A stretch of DNA of 64,000 bases from Labilibaculum sp. K2S (GTDB lineage: Bacteria > Bacteroidota > Bacteroidia > Bacteroidales > Marinifilaceae). A model generated the notes under the pieces. That model was not told where the DNA came from. It did not search any database and worked only from the letters and a program-made list of their open reading frames with translations. Both the position numbers and the translations under genes were made by a program. This document shows positions 54,374-63,371 of this stretch, piece by piece (position 1 is the stretch's first letter; each line of letters begins with the position of its first letter). The stretch spans positions 310,001-374,000 of the forward strand of contig NZ_JAUCMW010000001.1 of assembly GCF_030372765.1 (NCBI RefSeq), in the 5' to 3' direction.

Positions 54374-54436
54374 AGGGCAGGGACGTCAAGTTATTTACCC
54401 CAATATCTGATCTAAAAACTCCCTGCTCTTTTTTTT
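54374..54436 (+). terminator. Long-loop intrinsic terminator after dsbD
   Basis: AGGGCAGGGA pairs with TCCCTGCTCT (10 bp, one G-T pair) across a 36-nt loop, followed by eight consecutive T. It would end dsbD transcription, but the large loop leaves room for an alternative fold or a ligand or protein site before the M16 gene. Confidence 0.65.
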
Positions 54437-54465
54437 CGAAATTTAATTTTATGTTATGAAGACCA

Positions 54466-54504
54466 CCATCGGGTTCTAATTGACTGTCAATTAGAACCCG
54501 ATGG
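54466..54504. repeat. Perfect 19-bp inverted repeat before the M16 peptidase gene
   Basis: CCATCGGGTTCTAATTGAC and its exact reverse complement are separated by a single T, giving a 39-bp palindrome 66 bp before the start codon. There is no T-run after it. It may be an extended operator or an mRNA hairpin in the peptidase leader. Confidence 0.7.
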
Positions 54505-54570
54505 AAACTTAGGAACACCAAGTCTCTCGGAAATGTTAATGAGAAGAACTTATAAAGTAAAATTTAACGT

Positions 54571-57369
54571 ATGAACAAAATTGTTACACTGCTCTTAGTG
54601 AGTATCTTATTTTCCGGCTTGTTAACACAGGCTCAGAATACGACAACAATACCTTTGGATTCGAAGGTAAAGCACGGTAAATTATCTAATGGTTTAAGCT
54701 ATTATGTGATGCATAATGAGGAACCAAAAGATCGTGCCAGTTTTTATTTTGTACAAAATGTGGGAGGAATTCTTGAAGAAGATTCTCAAAATGGGTTGGC
54801 TCACTTTCTAGAACACATGGCGTTTAATGGTTTGGAAAATTTTCCAGGTAAGAATATGCTTGATTATTTGGAAAAGAATGGTATTCTTTTTGGGCGTGAT
54901 ATTAATGCTTACACAGCTCAGGACGAAACTGTTTATAATATCAGCAATATTCCTACAGGAAATGAAGGATTAGTGGATTCGGCTTTGTTGGTTTTGCATG
55001 ACTGGTCAGGTGGATTATTGTTGGAAGGCAAAGAAATTGAGTCGGAGCGTGGTGTTATTCATGAAGAGTGGCGTACCAGAAGAAATGTTCGTAAGCGTTT
55101 GGGAGATCAAACATCATCGGTGATGTTTAATAATTCGAAGTATGCAGAACGTGATGTGATCGGTTCTTTGGATGTGATTGATCATTTTGAACATTCAGCA
55201 CTTCGTGAATATTACGACAAGTGGTATCGTCCGGATTTACAGGCTGTAGTTATTGTTGGAGATGTTGATGCAGAAGATATTGAGAAGAAAGTAAAGGATT
55301 TATTTTCAAAAATTCCAATGAAAAAAAATGCTGCAGAGCGCACTTATACTAAGGTTGAGGATTCAAAAGAAGTTGGTTATGTTGTCGCTAAGGACAAGGA
55401 AGCTAAAAACCTTAGTATTATGTGGTTGTTCCGTCGCGATTTGGATGTTGTTAAGAATAAAACCACTCAAAGAAACGATTTGGCCAAGGGTATGTTAAAT
55501 CAGATGCTTGCTGCCCGTATCTCTGAAAAAACCAAGAAATTGGAATGTTCGGCCATGGGTATAGAGTTTGGAGGATATGACTTAGCGCGTACCAAAGGTG
55601 CTGATTATATTTATGTTACACCAAAATCAGGTAAAGAACTGGAAGCTTTCTCTGAAGCATTAACAGAGTTGGAACGTGTTAAGCGTTATGGTTTTACTGC
55701 TTCGGAACTCGAGAGGACTAAAGTGCAATATATGAGATCATATGAGTCATATGCTGCGAATTACAGCAAAATTACAAATGATAAGTGGGCAGAGCAGTTA
55801 GGAGATTTGTTCTTAAAAGCAGAACCATTTCCTTCTTTGGAGTGGGAAATGGAATTTGCAGCTAAAACAATTCCAGCCATCACACTCGAAGAGGTGAATT
55901 CGTTTGTAAAGTCTTATTCTAATGTTAACAATTCAGCATTAATATTGCAAGGTCCTGATAACGAAACACAAGCTTATCCAACTAAAGAAGAATTATTAGC
56001 TGTTGTGGCTAAAGTGAAATCTTCGAATGTGGAAGCTTATATTGATGAAGCAGGCAACCAGCCTCTTGTTGCTAAGAAGTTGAAGCCGGCTAAGATTTTA
56101 AGCCAATTTGGAGTTGAGGGAACTGATGCTAAAGGTTATGTTCTTGAGAATGGAGCAAAAGTAGTTATTCTTCCTACTGAATACAGTAAGGATGAAATTT
56201 CAATGTCTTCTTTCAGTTTTGGAGGAACATCATTAATTGCTGATAAAGATCTTGCTTCCGCTGATATGGCGACAAGTATTGTTGAAATGTCAGGTGTTGG
56301 GGAGTTTGATGCAACTCAGTTACAGAAAAAATTAGCCGGTAAAATTGTTGGTTTGAATGCAAGTTTAGGAGAATTGACAGAAGGATTTTCAGGTTCAGCT
56401 TCTCCTCAGGATTTTGAGACTTTACTACAATTGCTTTATCTGAATTTTGAAGCTCCTCGTTTCGAAGAAGCTCCTTTTAGTGCGCAGATGGCACGTATGA
56501 GAGATTATGTTACAAACATAAAAGTAGACAATAATAAAGCACTTCAGGATACAGTTGCTTTGGCAGGTACTAATTACTCTCCCCGTACTTTGCTTTTTGG
56601 AGAAGATTTTATTAATAAGATCGACTTTAACAGAGCTTCGGAAATTTACAAGGAGCGTTTTTCCGATGCCAGTGATTTTACGTTCATTTTTGTTGGTAAT
56701 ATTAACGAGAAGGAACATTTACCAATGATTCGAAAGTATATTGGTAACATCAGCTCTACGAACAAAAAAGAAACATTTTTAGATCATAAAGTGGGTCCTG
56801 CCAAAGGAATAACAAGCAGGATTTTCGATCGTAAAATGGCTGTACCTAAAACAACCGTGAATTATGCCTTACAAGGCGATTTCGATTATACTTTAAAGAA
56901 CAGAATGATGCTTAATGTAGTGTCTCAGCTTCTGTCTAAAAGATACATGACAACTATTCGTGAAGAAGAAGGTGGATCTTATGGCGTTGGAGTTAGTCCT
57001 TCATCATCTAAGTTGCCAAGTCCGGAATTCTCATTGAACATCAGTTTCGATTGTAATCCTGAAAAGCGTGATCGTTTGGTTGAAATTGTTAAGGAGGAAA
57101 TTGTTAAGATTCAAAATGAGGCCTGTGATGCTGTTGACTTAAATGAGATTAAGAACAATTTCATTAAAAGCAGAGAAGAAGCTGAATTGCAAAACTCTTT
57201 CTGGATGAGCAGTATCCAAAACAATCTAATGTTAGGTTCAAAACTGACTTCTAAGGAAGATTACATAAAATTGATTGAAAATATTGATGCAAACTCGATT
57301 CAGAAATTTGCAAAAAAAATATTAAAAAACGTGAATATTGTTGAAGTGATCATGAATCCTCAAAAGTAG
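54571..57369 (+). CDS. Exported two-domain M16 family zinc metallopeptidase
   Basis: A 932-residue protein with a signal peptide (LLTQAQ, 1-21) and two tandem M16 halves. The N-terminal half carries the inverted zinc motif HFLEH (His78, Glu81, His82) and the distal glutamate in ESERGVIHEEW (probably Glu159). The C-terminal half (from about 505) lacks the motif, as is usual, and contains the substrate-binding region EEGGSYGVGVSPS. M16 enzymes cut oligopeptides inside a closed chamber, so here it would degrade imported peptides in the periplasm. The gene is alone between terminators, downstream of a long palindrome. Confidence 0.93.
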   Translation: MNKIVTLLLVSILFSGLLTQAQNTTTIPLDSKVKHGKLSNGLSYYVMHNEEPKDRASFYFVQNVGGILEEDSQNGLAHFLEHMAFNGLENFPGKNMLDYLEKNGILFGRDINAYTAQDETVYNISNIPTGNEGLVDSALLVLHDWSGGLLLEGKEIESERGVIHEEWRTRRNVRKRLGDQTSSVMFNNSKYAERDVIGSLDVIDHFEHSALREYYDKWYRPDLQAVVIVGDVDAEDIEKKVKDLFSKIPMKKNAAERTYTKVEDSKEVGYVVAKDKEAKNLSIMWLFRRDLDVVKNKTTQRNDLAKGMLNQMLAARISEKTKKLECSAMGIEFGGYDLARTKGADYIYVTPKSGKELEAFSEALTELERVKRYGFTASELERTKVQYMRSYESYAANYSKITNDKWAEQLGDLFLKAEPFPSLEWEMEFAAKTIPAITLEEVNSFVKSYSNVNNSALILQGPDNETQAYPTKEELLAVVAKVKSSNVEAYIDEAGNQPLVAKKLKPAKILSQFGVEGTDAKGYVLENGAKVVILPTEYSKDEISMSSFSFGGTSLIADKDLASADMATSIVEMSGVGEFDATQLQKKLAGKIVGLNASLGELTEGFSGSASPQDFETLLQLLYLNFEAPRFEEAPFSAQMARMRDYVTNIKVDNNKALQDTVALAGTNYSPRTLLFGEDFINKIDFNRASEIYKERFSDASDFTFIFVGNINEKEHLPMIRKYIGNISSTNKKETFLDHKVGPAKGITSRIFDRKMAVPKTTVNYALQGDFDYTLKNRMMLNVVSQLLSKRYMTTIREEEGGSYGVGVSPSSSKLPSPEFSLNISFDCNPEKRDRLVEIVKEEIVKIQNEACDAVDLNEIKNNFIKSREEAELQNSFWMSSIQNNLMLGSKLTSKEDYIKLIENIDANSIQKFAKKILKNVNIVEVIMNPQK

Positions 57370-57404
57370 TAAAACAAAATCATTAGTCTGTTTTGATTTA
57401 GTTA

Positions 57405-57443
57405 GGACCGGTTGGTGAGAATGATTGACCGGTCCGCTCTTTT
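57405..57443 (+). terminator. Intrinsic terminator after the M16 gene
   Basis: GGACCGGT pairs perfectly with ACCGGTCC around a 15-nt loop, followed by GCTCTTTTG. Confidence 0.75.
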
Positions 57444-57515
57444 GTCTTAAACTATTAACCAACCACTAGTAAATTATCGAAAAGCATATAATTTGTTTTT
57501 CTTGAAAAATCAGTA

Positions 57516-58796
57516 ATGAAGGAACTTTACCTGCAAAAACTAAAAGAAGAATTTGTTCCTGCACTTGGGTGTACAGAACCAGTCGCAGTTGCTTATGCGG
57601 CAGCAAAAGCAAGGGAAATTTTGAATCAATTTCCAGATCGGATTGAATTTCACGTGAGTGGAAATATTTTTAAGAATGGAATGGGAGTTGGAATTCCAGG
57701 TTCGGGTATGGTTGGTTTAACTATTGCCGGAGCTTTGGGTGCTTTGGGAGGTAATCCTAAGGCCGGTTTAGAAGTTTTGGATGGAATTAGTCCTGATATT
57801 GTTGAATTGGCGCAAACCTTTGTGAACCAAGGGAAAGTTCAGGTAGATGTAAAATATGGTGTGGCTAAACTGTACATCGAATGCATCTGCTTTAAGGGTG
57901 AAAATTCAGGTAGGGTTATTATTCAGGATCGACACACAAATGTTGTTTTAGCCGAACGAAATGGTTTTGTTATCTACCAAAATACGTCAAAATCAGGAAT
58001 CGATGCTATCGTTAGTATGAAAGACTGGAACTTCCGTAGTATTTATGAATTTATTAATGCTGTTGATATTGCCGATATCGCTTTCATTGAAAAAGGAGTA
58101 AAACTTAATAAGTCCATTGCAGAGGAAGGCTTAAAGGGGAATTACGGACTTCAGGTGGGTAAATCGATGATGATTAATATTCGGAAAGGAATCCTTAAGG
58201 AGGATTTAATGAGCCGATCCATAATGCTTACAGCAGCCGCTTCAGATGCAAGAATGGCTGGAAGTGCAATGCCTGTAATGTCTAATTGTGGTAGCGGAAA
58301 CCAAGGGATAAGTGTTACTTTGCCTGTGGTTGTTGCAGCAGAGGAATTTAAAGTGAGTAATGAGAAGTTACTAAGGGCTTTGGCTTTAGCTTTGTTGGTT
58401 ACAATTTATATGAAATCTTTTGTTGGTCAACTATCTGCGCTTTGTGGGGTGTTATTGTCTACTGCCGGCGCAGGATGTGGAATTACTTACATTATGGGAG
58501 GCGATTTTAAACAAATGGGGATGACATTACAGAATATGACAGGGGGTGTAACCGGTATGATTTGCGATGGAGCAAAATATGGTTGTTCACATAAGATTGC
58601 TGCAAGTGTAAGTGCTGCAATTCAATCCTCATTGTTAGCAATGAATCACAATTGTTTAAATGGAATGAATGGCATTATTGATGATGATGTGGAAGCGACT
58701 ATTCGGAATATTGGTCGTTTGGCAAATGAGGGAATGGAAGTAACCGATGAGGTTATTCTTAAGACCATGTTAGAAAAGATGAAGAAAGTTTCTTAA
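57516..58796 (+). CDS. cyuA: CyuA/YhaM-type L-cysteine desulfidase (UPF0597)
   Basis: A 426-residue cytoplasmic protein of the UPF0597 family, related to the alpha chain of iron-sulfur L-serine dehydratases. Members such as E. coli CyuA (YhaM) break L-cysteine down to pyruvate, ammonia and sulfide in anaerobiosis. The signature PALGCTEPVAVA (Cys19), MKNG-like IFKNGMGVGIPGSGMVGL, SNCGSGNQGI and the cysteines in GMICDGAKYGCSHK (probable 4Fe-4S ligands) are all present. It is followed 24 bp later by trxB in the same orientation, so the two are probably one operon. The context of disulfide and peptide genes fits cysteine as an end product. Confidence 0.9.
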   Translation: MKELYLQKLKEEFVPALGCTEPVAVAYAAAKAREILNQFPDRIEFHVSGNIFKNGMGVGIPGSGMVGLTIAGALGALGGNPKAGLEVLDGISPDIVELAQTFVNQGKVQVDVKYGVAKLYIECICFKGENSGRVIIQDRHTNVVLAERNGFVIYQNTSKSGIDAIVSMKDWNFRSIYEFINAVDIADIAFIEKGVKLNKSIAEEGLKGNYGLQVGKSMMINIRKGILKEDLMSRSIMLTAAASDARMAGSAMPVMSNCGSGNQGISVTLPVVVAAEEFKVSNEKLLRALALALLVTIYMKSFVGQLSALCGVLLSTAGAGCGITYIMGGDFKQMGMTLQNMTGGVTGMICDGAKYGCSHKIAASVSAAIQSSLLAMNHNCLNGMNGIIDDDVEATIRNIGRLANEGMEVTDEVILKTMLEKMKKVS

Positions 58797-58820
58797 GAAT
58801 ATAGAAAGAAGGAGAAAAAG

Positions 58821-59774
58821 ATGGAAAGCAGAGAGAATACTGAAAGAGTAAAATGTTTGATAATTGGTTCGGGGCCAGCAGGGTATACTGCCGGAATCTA
58901 CGCATCAAGAGCAAATTTAAATCCTGTTGTTTATGAAGGTTTGCAACCAGGTGGACAATTAACTACAACTACAGAAATTGACAATTTCCCTGGATATCCT
59001 GAAGGAGTTACAGGAAATGTTATGATGGGCGAACTAAAGAAACAAGCGGAACGATTTGGTTGCGATTGTCGTTGGGGTATAGTTACCGAAGTAAATTTGA
59101 ACGAAAGGCCGTTTAAATTAAGGGTAGATGGGAATAAGGATATTGAAGCCGATTCGGTAATTATTGCAACAGGAGCTACTGCAAAATATTTGGGTTTAGA
59201 GAGTGAAGAAAAATATAGAGGTTCGGGTGTTTCGGCATGTGCTACCTGCGATGGTTTTTTCTACAGAGGAAAAGATGTTGCTGTTGTAGGTGGTGGCGAT
59301 ACCGCCTGCGAAGAAGCTTCATACTTAGCTGGTTTGTGTAAAAAGGTTTACTTAATAGTTCGTAAGGATTTTTTAAGAGCATCGAAAGCAATGCAGGAAA
59401 GAGTATTTAAAACTGCGAACATTGAAATTTTATTCGAACACACAACTAAGGAATTAACAGGAGAAAATGGGGTAGAGGGATGCACATTGATTAAAAATGC
59501 AGGTACCTCTTCGGCAGAAGAAGTAAAAATTGCTATCGATGGGTTCTTTTTGGCAATTGGTCATCACCCAAATTCAGATGTATTTTCTGATTACATTGAT
59601 ACCGATGAACAAGGTTATATCCTGACTCAGGCAGGCACTCCGATGACAAATATTAAAGGCATTTTTGCTTGTGGCGATGTTCAGGATCCGAATTACAGAC
59701 AAGCAATTACATCAGCAGCATCAGGATGTCAGGCTGCCATCGAGGCAGAAAGATATCTTTCAGAAATGAATTAA
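58821..59774 (+). CDS. trxB: Thioredoxin reductase TrxB
   Basis: A 317-residue FAD/NADPH flavoenzyme. The FAD-binding GSGPAGYTAGIYASR is at about 17-31, the redox site CATC (Cys140, Cys143) sits in SACATCDGFFYRG, the NADPH-binding GGGDTACEEASYLAGL follows, and the C-terminal FAD motif is FACGDVQDPNYRQAITSAA. Length and motif order are typical of low-molecular-weight TrxB. It reduces cytoplasmic thioredoxin, the electron donor of DsbD. Linkage to cyuA and its closeness to dsbD give a complete electron path from NADPH to the periplasm apart from thioredoxin itself, which is not in this window. Confidence 0.96.
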   Translation: MESRENTERVKCLIIGSGPAGYTAGIYASRANLNPVVYEGLQPGGQLTTTTEIDNFPGYPEGVTGNVMMGELKKQAERFGCDCRWGIVTEVNLNERPFKLRVDGNKDIEADSVIIATGATAKYLGLESEEKYRGSGVSACATCDGFFYRGKDVAVVGGGDTACEEASYLAGLCKKVYLIVRKDFLRASKAMQERVFKTANIEILFEHTTKELTGENGVEGCTLIKNAGTSSAEEVKIAIDGFFLAIGHHPNSDVFSDYIDTDEQGYILTQAGTPMTNIKGIFACGDVQDPNYRQAITSAASGCQAAIEAERYLSEMN

Positions 59775-59847
59775 AAAACATAGTCAAAGGTACTTTTTCG
59801 GCTAAATAAATAACTTCCATTATTTATGGTGCAAATTTCAGTAAAGC

Positions 59848-59912
59848 AGGCAATCCCGTATATTTCAGACATGTATTCGTTTTAAGTCAACGGTTGGGAT
59901 TGCCTCTTTTTT
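59848..59912 (+). terminator. Long-loop intrinsic terminator after trxB
   Basis: AGGCAATCCC pairs perfectly with GGGATTGCCT across a 38-nt loop, followed by CTTTTTT. Its geometry resembles the terminator after dsbD. Confidence 0.75.
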
Positions 59913-59941
59913 GTATACAATAAAATTTAAAATAATTCATT

Positions 59942-59969
59942 CGCTCATCAAATATTTGTTTGATGGGCG
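59942..59969. terminator. Second stem-loop after trxB
   Basis: CGCTCATCAAA pairs with TTTGATGGGCG (one G-T pair) around a 6-nt loop, followed by TTTATCG. It may be a backup terminator. The rest of the gap to 60,131 shows no gene and should hold the promoter of the propeller regulator. Confidence 0.5.
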
Positions 59970-60131
59970 TTTATCGTTAGCAAAAGAAATAAGTGACATA
60001 ATGCATGGTTCATTTTAGGAGAAGTATTAAAATTGAGAAGATTGAATATAGAATAAAAGAACCAATTTTCTTTTAGTTTGGATTATTCTTAGAATCATCT
60101 TAAATTTCAGCGAAACAAAACAGAACCTATC

Positions 60132-63062
60132 TTGAAAAGAATTTCAATTATTATCCTTTTAATTTCCCTTACCAGTTTTTTTGCTTTCTCAAAAGTGAAG
60201 AACAATGGGATTCCTTTTATAAAACATTTTCCCCGAAGTCATTACAAAGGAGGAACCCAGAATTGGGACATTACCCAAACACCCAACGGACTGCTTTATT
60301 TTGCTAATAATGAGGGTGTGTTGGAATTTGATGGAAACAATTGGCGTGTGATTCCAATGCCGAATAATTCAGTTGTTCGTTCGTTGGCCGTAGATAGTTT
60401 GGGACAGGTATTTGTTGGTGCATATAATGAATTTGGATATCTAAAGCCCGATAATCAAGGGAAGTTAAGCTATCATTCTCTGGTTGATCTCTTGCCTGAT
60501 AGTGATCGGAAATTTGATGAAGTTTGGCAAATTTTTCCTTATAAAAAGGGTATTCTGTTTCATTCGTTTCAAAAGATATTCTATTATAGGGATGGTGCAA
60601 TTTCACAAATTCAAAATGAAAATGAATTTCATTTTGGTTTTCTTGTTGAGAATCAGTTTTTTGTGAGAGAACAAAGAAAAGGACTTTGTGTGCTCGACGG
60701 CAGATCTGTAGATTTAGTGAAAGGCGGTGAATTATTTGCTGATAAAGAAATTGTTAGTTTGCTTCCCTTGTCAAATCATTTGATTCTCATTGCTACGGCA
60801 TTAGATGGCTTGTTTTTATATGATGGTACTCAGATTACCACATGGAACAATGATTTGAGCCAAAAATTCAAAACTGATCAGGTATATACAGGAATATCAC
60901 TTGGTAATTCAAAATTTGCTTTTGGAACGGTTCGAAATGGTGTTTATATCATTAACAAGGATGGACAAATAATTCAAAATATTAATACTGAAAAAGGTTT
61001 ACAGAACAATACAGTATTAAGTCTGTTTTTGGATCGAAAGGAAAATTTGTGGGTTGGATTGGACAATGGAATCGATTATCTGGAAATTAGTTCTCCTCTT
61101 TCCATTTTTCCAAAAGAAAAAGATCTTGGGGCAGGTTATGCATCAATATATTATGATGGGTATTTGTATCTGGGAACAAACACTGGATTATTTGCGAGGA
61201 AGTATGATTTTTCACAGGATTTAAGGAATGGAGAAGAGGCCTTCGAATTGGTTAAGAATACTTCGGGTCAGGTATGGCATTTACAAGTAGTAGACGGGGA
61301 GCTAATTTGCGGACACAATAAAGGAACATTTAGTATTGATAAAAAGGTAGGAAAGTTGATTTCTGACATAGCCGGGGGATGGAATTACATTTATAAAAAA
61401 GAGATTCCGAATGTAATGATTGGTGGAACCTATACTGGCTTAGTACTTTATGAGAAATCGAAACAAACGAATAATAAGTGGAAATTTAGTAAAAGAATTG
61501 AAGGCTTCAATGAATCATGCAGAGAAATGGTTTGGAATGACGATAATACGATTTGGATGTGTCATGGTTACAAAGGTGTATATCGTCTGTTCTTAAATGA
61601 TGGATTTGATGAATGTACAAAGTGCAGATTTTATGGAATGGAAGACGGCTTTCAGTCAAATCTGGGCATAGATGTACACAAACTCCGGGATGAAATTGTT
61701 TTTTCTACCAGTAATGGTTTTTACAAATATGTGGCTGAATCGGATCGATTTGAAGTTCATCAGTCTTTAAATAATATATTTGACAGCGAAGAGCCTGTTA
61801 ATAAGCTGTTTGAGCAAAATAATGGTGATGTCTGGTTTTTTCAAGCTGAAAATATAGGTTTGTTAAAGTCACAAGTAGATAATTCATATGAAATACTGAA
61901 AAAGCCATTCGCGCCCCTAAAATCTTCTTTTATTGGAGCTTTTGAGAATGTTACGGTTGTTGATAAGGAAAATGTTTTATTTGGGAATGAGGATGGTTTT
62001 GTGCATTATGATCCTACAGTTGTAAAAAAATACAACGATGCGTTTCAGACTATCATCAGAGAAGTTCGTATAAGCGGGAAAACAGATTCTGTTATTTATT
62101 ATGGAACTTATTCCAATGCTAATGCAATTCAATTTGATTCGGATAATGAAAATAGGATTGAGTTGCCTTATAAGAGCAATGCCATTCAATTCAAATATTC
62201 TGCGCCTCAATTTAGCAATCCGGAATTAATCCGATATCAGTCTCAATTGATCGGATTTGATGAAATTCCATCATCATGGGCAAATAATTCTCAAAAAGAG
62301 TATACTAATCTTCCGGAGGGAGAATATGTATTTGAAGTGGTTTCAGAGAATCAATATGGAGTTAAATCTGCCAGGGATACATTTCATTTCACCATTTTAC
62401 CTCCTTGGTATCGTTCTCATACAGCATTTGCTATATATGTTTTACTTGTATTGTTCTGCATTTATGCTGCTATTATTATTATAAGATATCGAATTAAGTA
62501 TTTGCAAAACCAATTAAAAAAGAAGCAGGAAGAAGAGCTGAGACTAAAGGAACAAAAGTTTAGGGAAGAGGCACTTATTACGGAAAGGGAGGTTGTGCAG
62601 CTCCGTAATGATAAATTGCACAGCGAAGTTGAATTTAAAACCCGTGAACTGGCTGGATCAACTATGAATATCATTCATAAAAATGAGGTGCTTTCCTATT
62701 CGGTTGGAGAATTGAAAAAAGCTCTGAAAAAAATAAAAGATCCAACAGCACTTGTTCAGATAAGACAGTTAATGAAAACTATCGACGCTGAGTTCAACAG
62801 CGATCAGGATTGGGAGCAGTTCGAAGTACATTTTGATCAGGTGCACGAAGATTTCCTGAAAAGACTTCGATTGCTGCATCCGCAATTAACACCAAAAGAT
62901 TTACGAATTTGTGCTTATTTAAGAATGAACCTATCCTCAAAAGAGATTGCTCCGCTGATGAATATTTCTGTTCGGGGAGTAGAAATAAGTCGGTATCGTT
63001 TGCGAAAAAAATTTAATATTGCAAGAGAAGAAAATTTAATTGATTTCATATTGAATGTCTAA
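60132..63062 (+). CDS. Membrane-bound propeller sensor with LuxR-type DNA-binding domain
   Basis: A 976-residue one-component regulator. The start is a TTG that directly begins a signal sequence (MKRISIIILLISLTSFFAFS). A long periplasmic part follows with two-component-regulator propeller repeats (NGLLYFANNEGVLEFDGNNW, LFLDRKENLWVGLDNGIDYL) and a Y_Y_Y domain. One membrane helix lies at about 763-785 (AIYVLLVLFCIYAAIIIIRY), then a coiled coil, and a C-terminal LuxR-type helix-turn-helix (LTPKDLRICAYLRMNLSSKE). There is no histidine kinase, so ligand sensing is coupled directly to DNA binding. It probably controls the SusC gene that starts 309 bp downstream. Confidence 0.9.
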   Translation: MKRISIIILLISLTSFFAFSKVKNNGIPFIKHFPRSHYKGGTQNWDITQTPNGLLYFANNEGVLEFDGNNWRVIPMPNNSVVRSLAVDSLGQVFVGAYNEFGYLKPDNQGKLSYHSLVDLLPDSDRKFDEVWQIFPYKKGILFHSFQKIFYYRDGAISQIQNENEFHFGFLVENQFFVREQRKGLCVLDGRSVDLVKGGELFADKEIVSLLPLSNHLILIATALDGLFLYDGTQITTWNNDLSQKFKTDQVYTGISLGNSKFAFGTVRNGVYIINKDGQIIQNINTEKGLQNNTVLSLFLDRKENLWVGLDNGIDYLEISSPLSIFPKEKDLGAGYASIYYDGYLYLGTNTGLFARKYDFSQDLRNGEEAFELVKNTSGQVWHLQVVDGELICGHNKGTFSIDKKVGKLISDIAGGWNYIYKKEIPNVMIGGTYTGLVLYEKSKQTNNKWKFSKRIEGFNESCREMVWNDDNTIWMCHGYKGVYRLFLNDGFDECTKCRFYGMEDGFQSNLGIDVHKLRDEIVFSTSNGFYKYVAESDRFEVHQSLNNIFDSEEPVNKLFEQNNGDVWFFQAENIGLLKSQVDNSYEILKKPFAPLKSSFIGAFENVTVVDKENVLFGNEDGFVHYDPTVVKKYNDAFQTIIREVRISGKTDSVIYYGTYSNANAIQFDSDNENRIELPYKSNAIQFKYSAPQFSNPELIRYQSQLIGFDEIPSSWANNSQKEYTNLPEGEYVFEVVSENQYGVKSARDTFHFTILPPWYRSHTAFAIYVLLVLFCIYAAIIIIRYRIKYLQNQLKKKQEEELRLKEQKFREEALITEREVVQLRNDKLHSEVEFKTRELAGSTMNIIHKNEVLSYSVGELKKALKKIKDPTALVQIRQLMKTIDAEFNSDQDWEQFEVHFDQVHEDFLKRLRLLHPQLTPKDLRICAYLRMNLSSKEIAPLMNISVRGVEISRYRLRKKFNIAREENLIDFILNV

Positions 63063-63085
63063 TCAATAAAATTTATTCTGTCTAA

Positions 63086-63122
63086 AAAGAGGCTAAGGAT
63101 GAAAATCATTAGCCTCTTTTTA
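63086..63122 (+). terminator. Intrinsic terminator after the propeller regulator
   Basis: AAAGAGGCTAA pairs perfectly with TTAGCCTCTTT around a 12-nt loop, with a run of T at its 3' side. The remaining gap to 63,371 is AT-rich, without a gene, and should carry the susC promoter. Confidence 0.9.
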
Positions 63123-63371
63123 ATTTGATGTATGGCGGATTTAAAAAATGTTTAATTGTTAATGAATGTTAAAGGGTTGAAGATTAATGTTTTAAAAATA
63201 TGTAAGTATACTATGATGTAGTAATGATGTATTGGTGTTTTATGCATGTAGAGTTTGTGATGTATTGGTTTTTTTGATTAGGATAGATGTTGGGCTTACA
63301 TTGCAATCGTTGTAGGTGTATACTGTAAAAACAGAACATCGAACTAATTTCTAATCTTAACTAACTAATTT

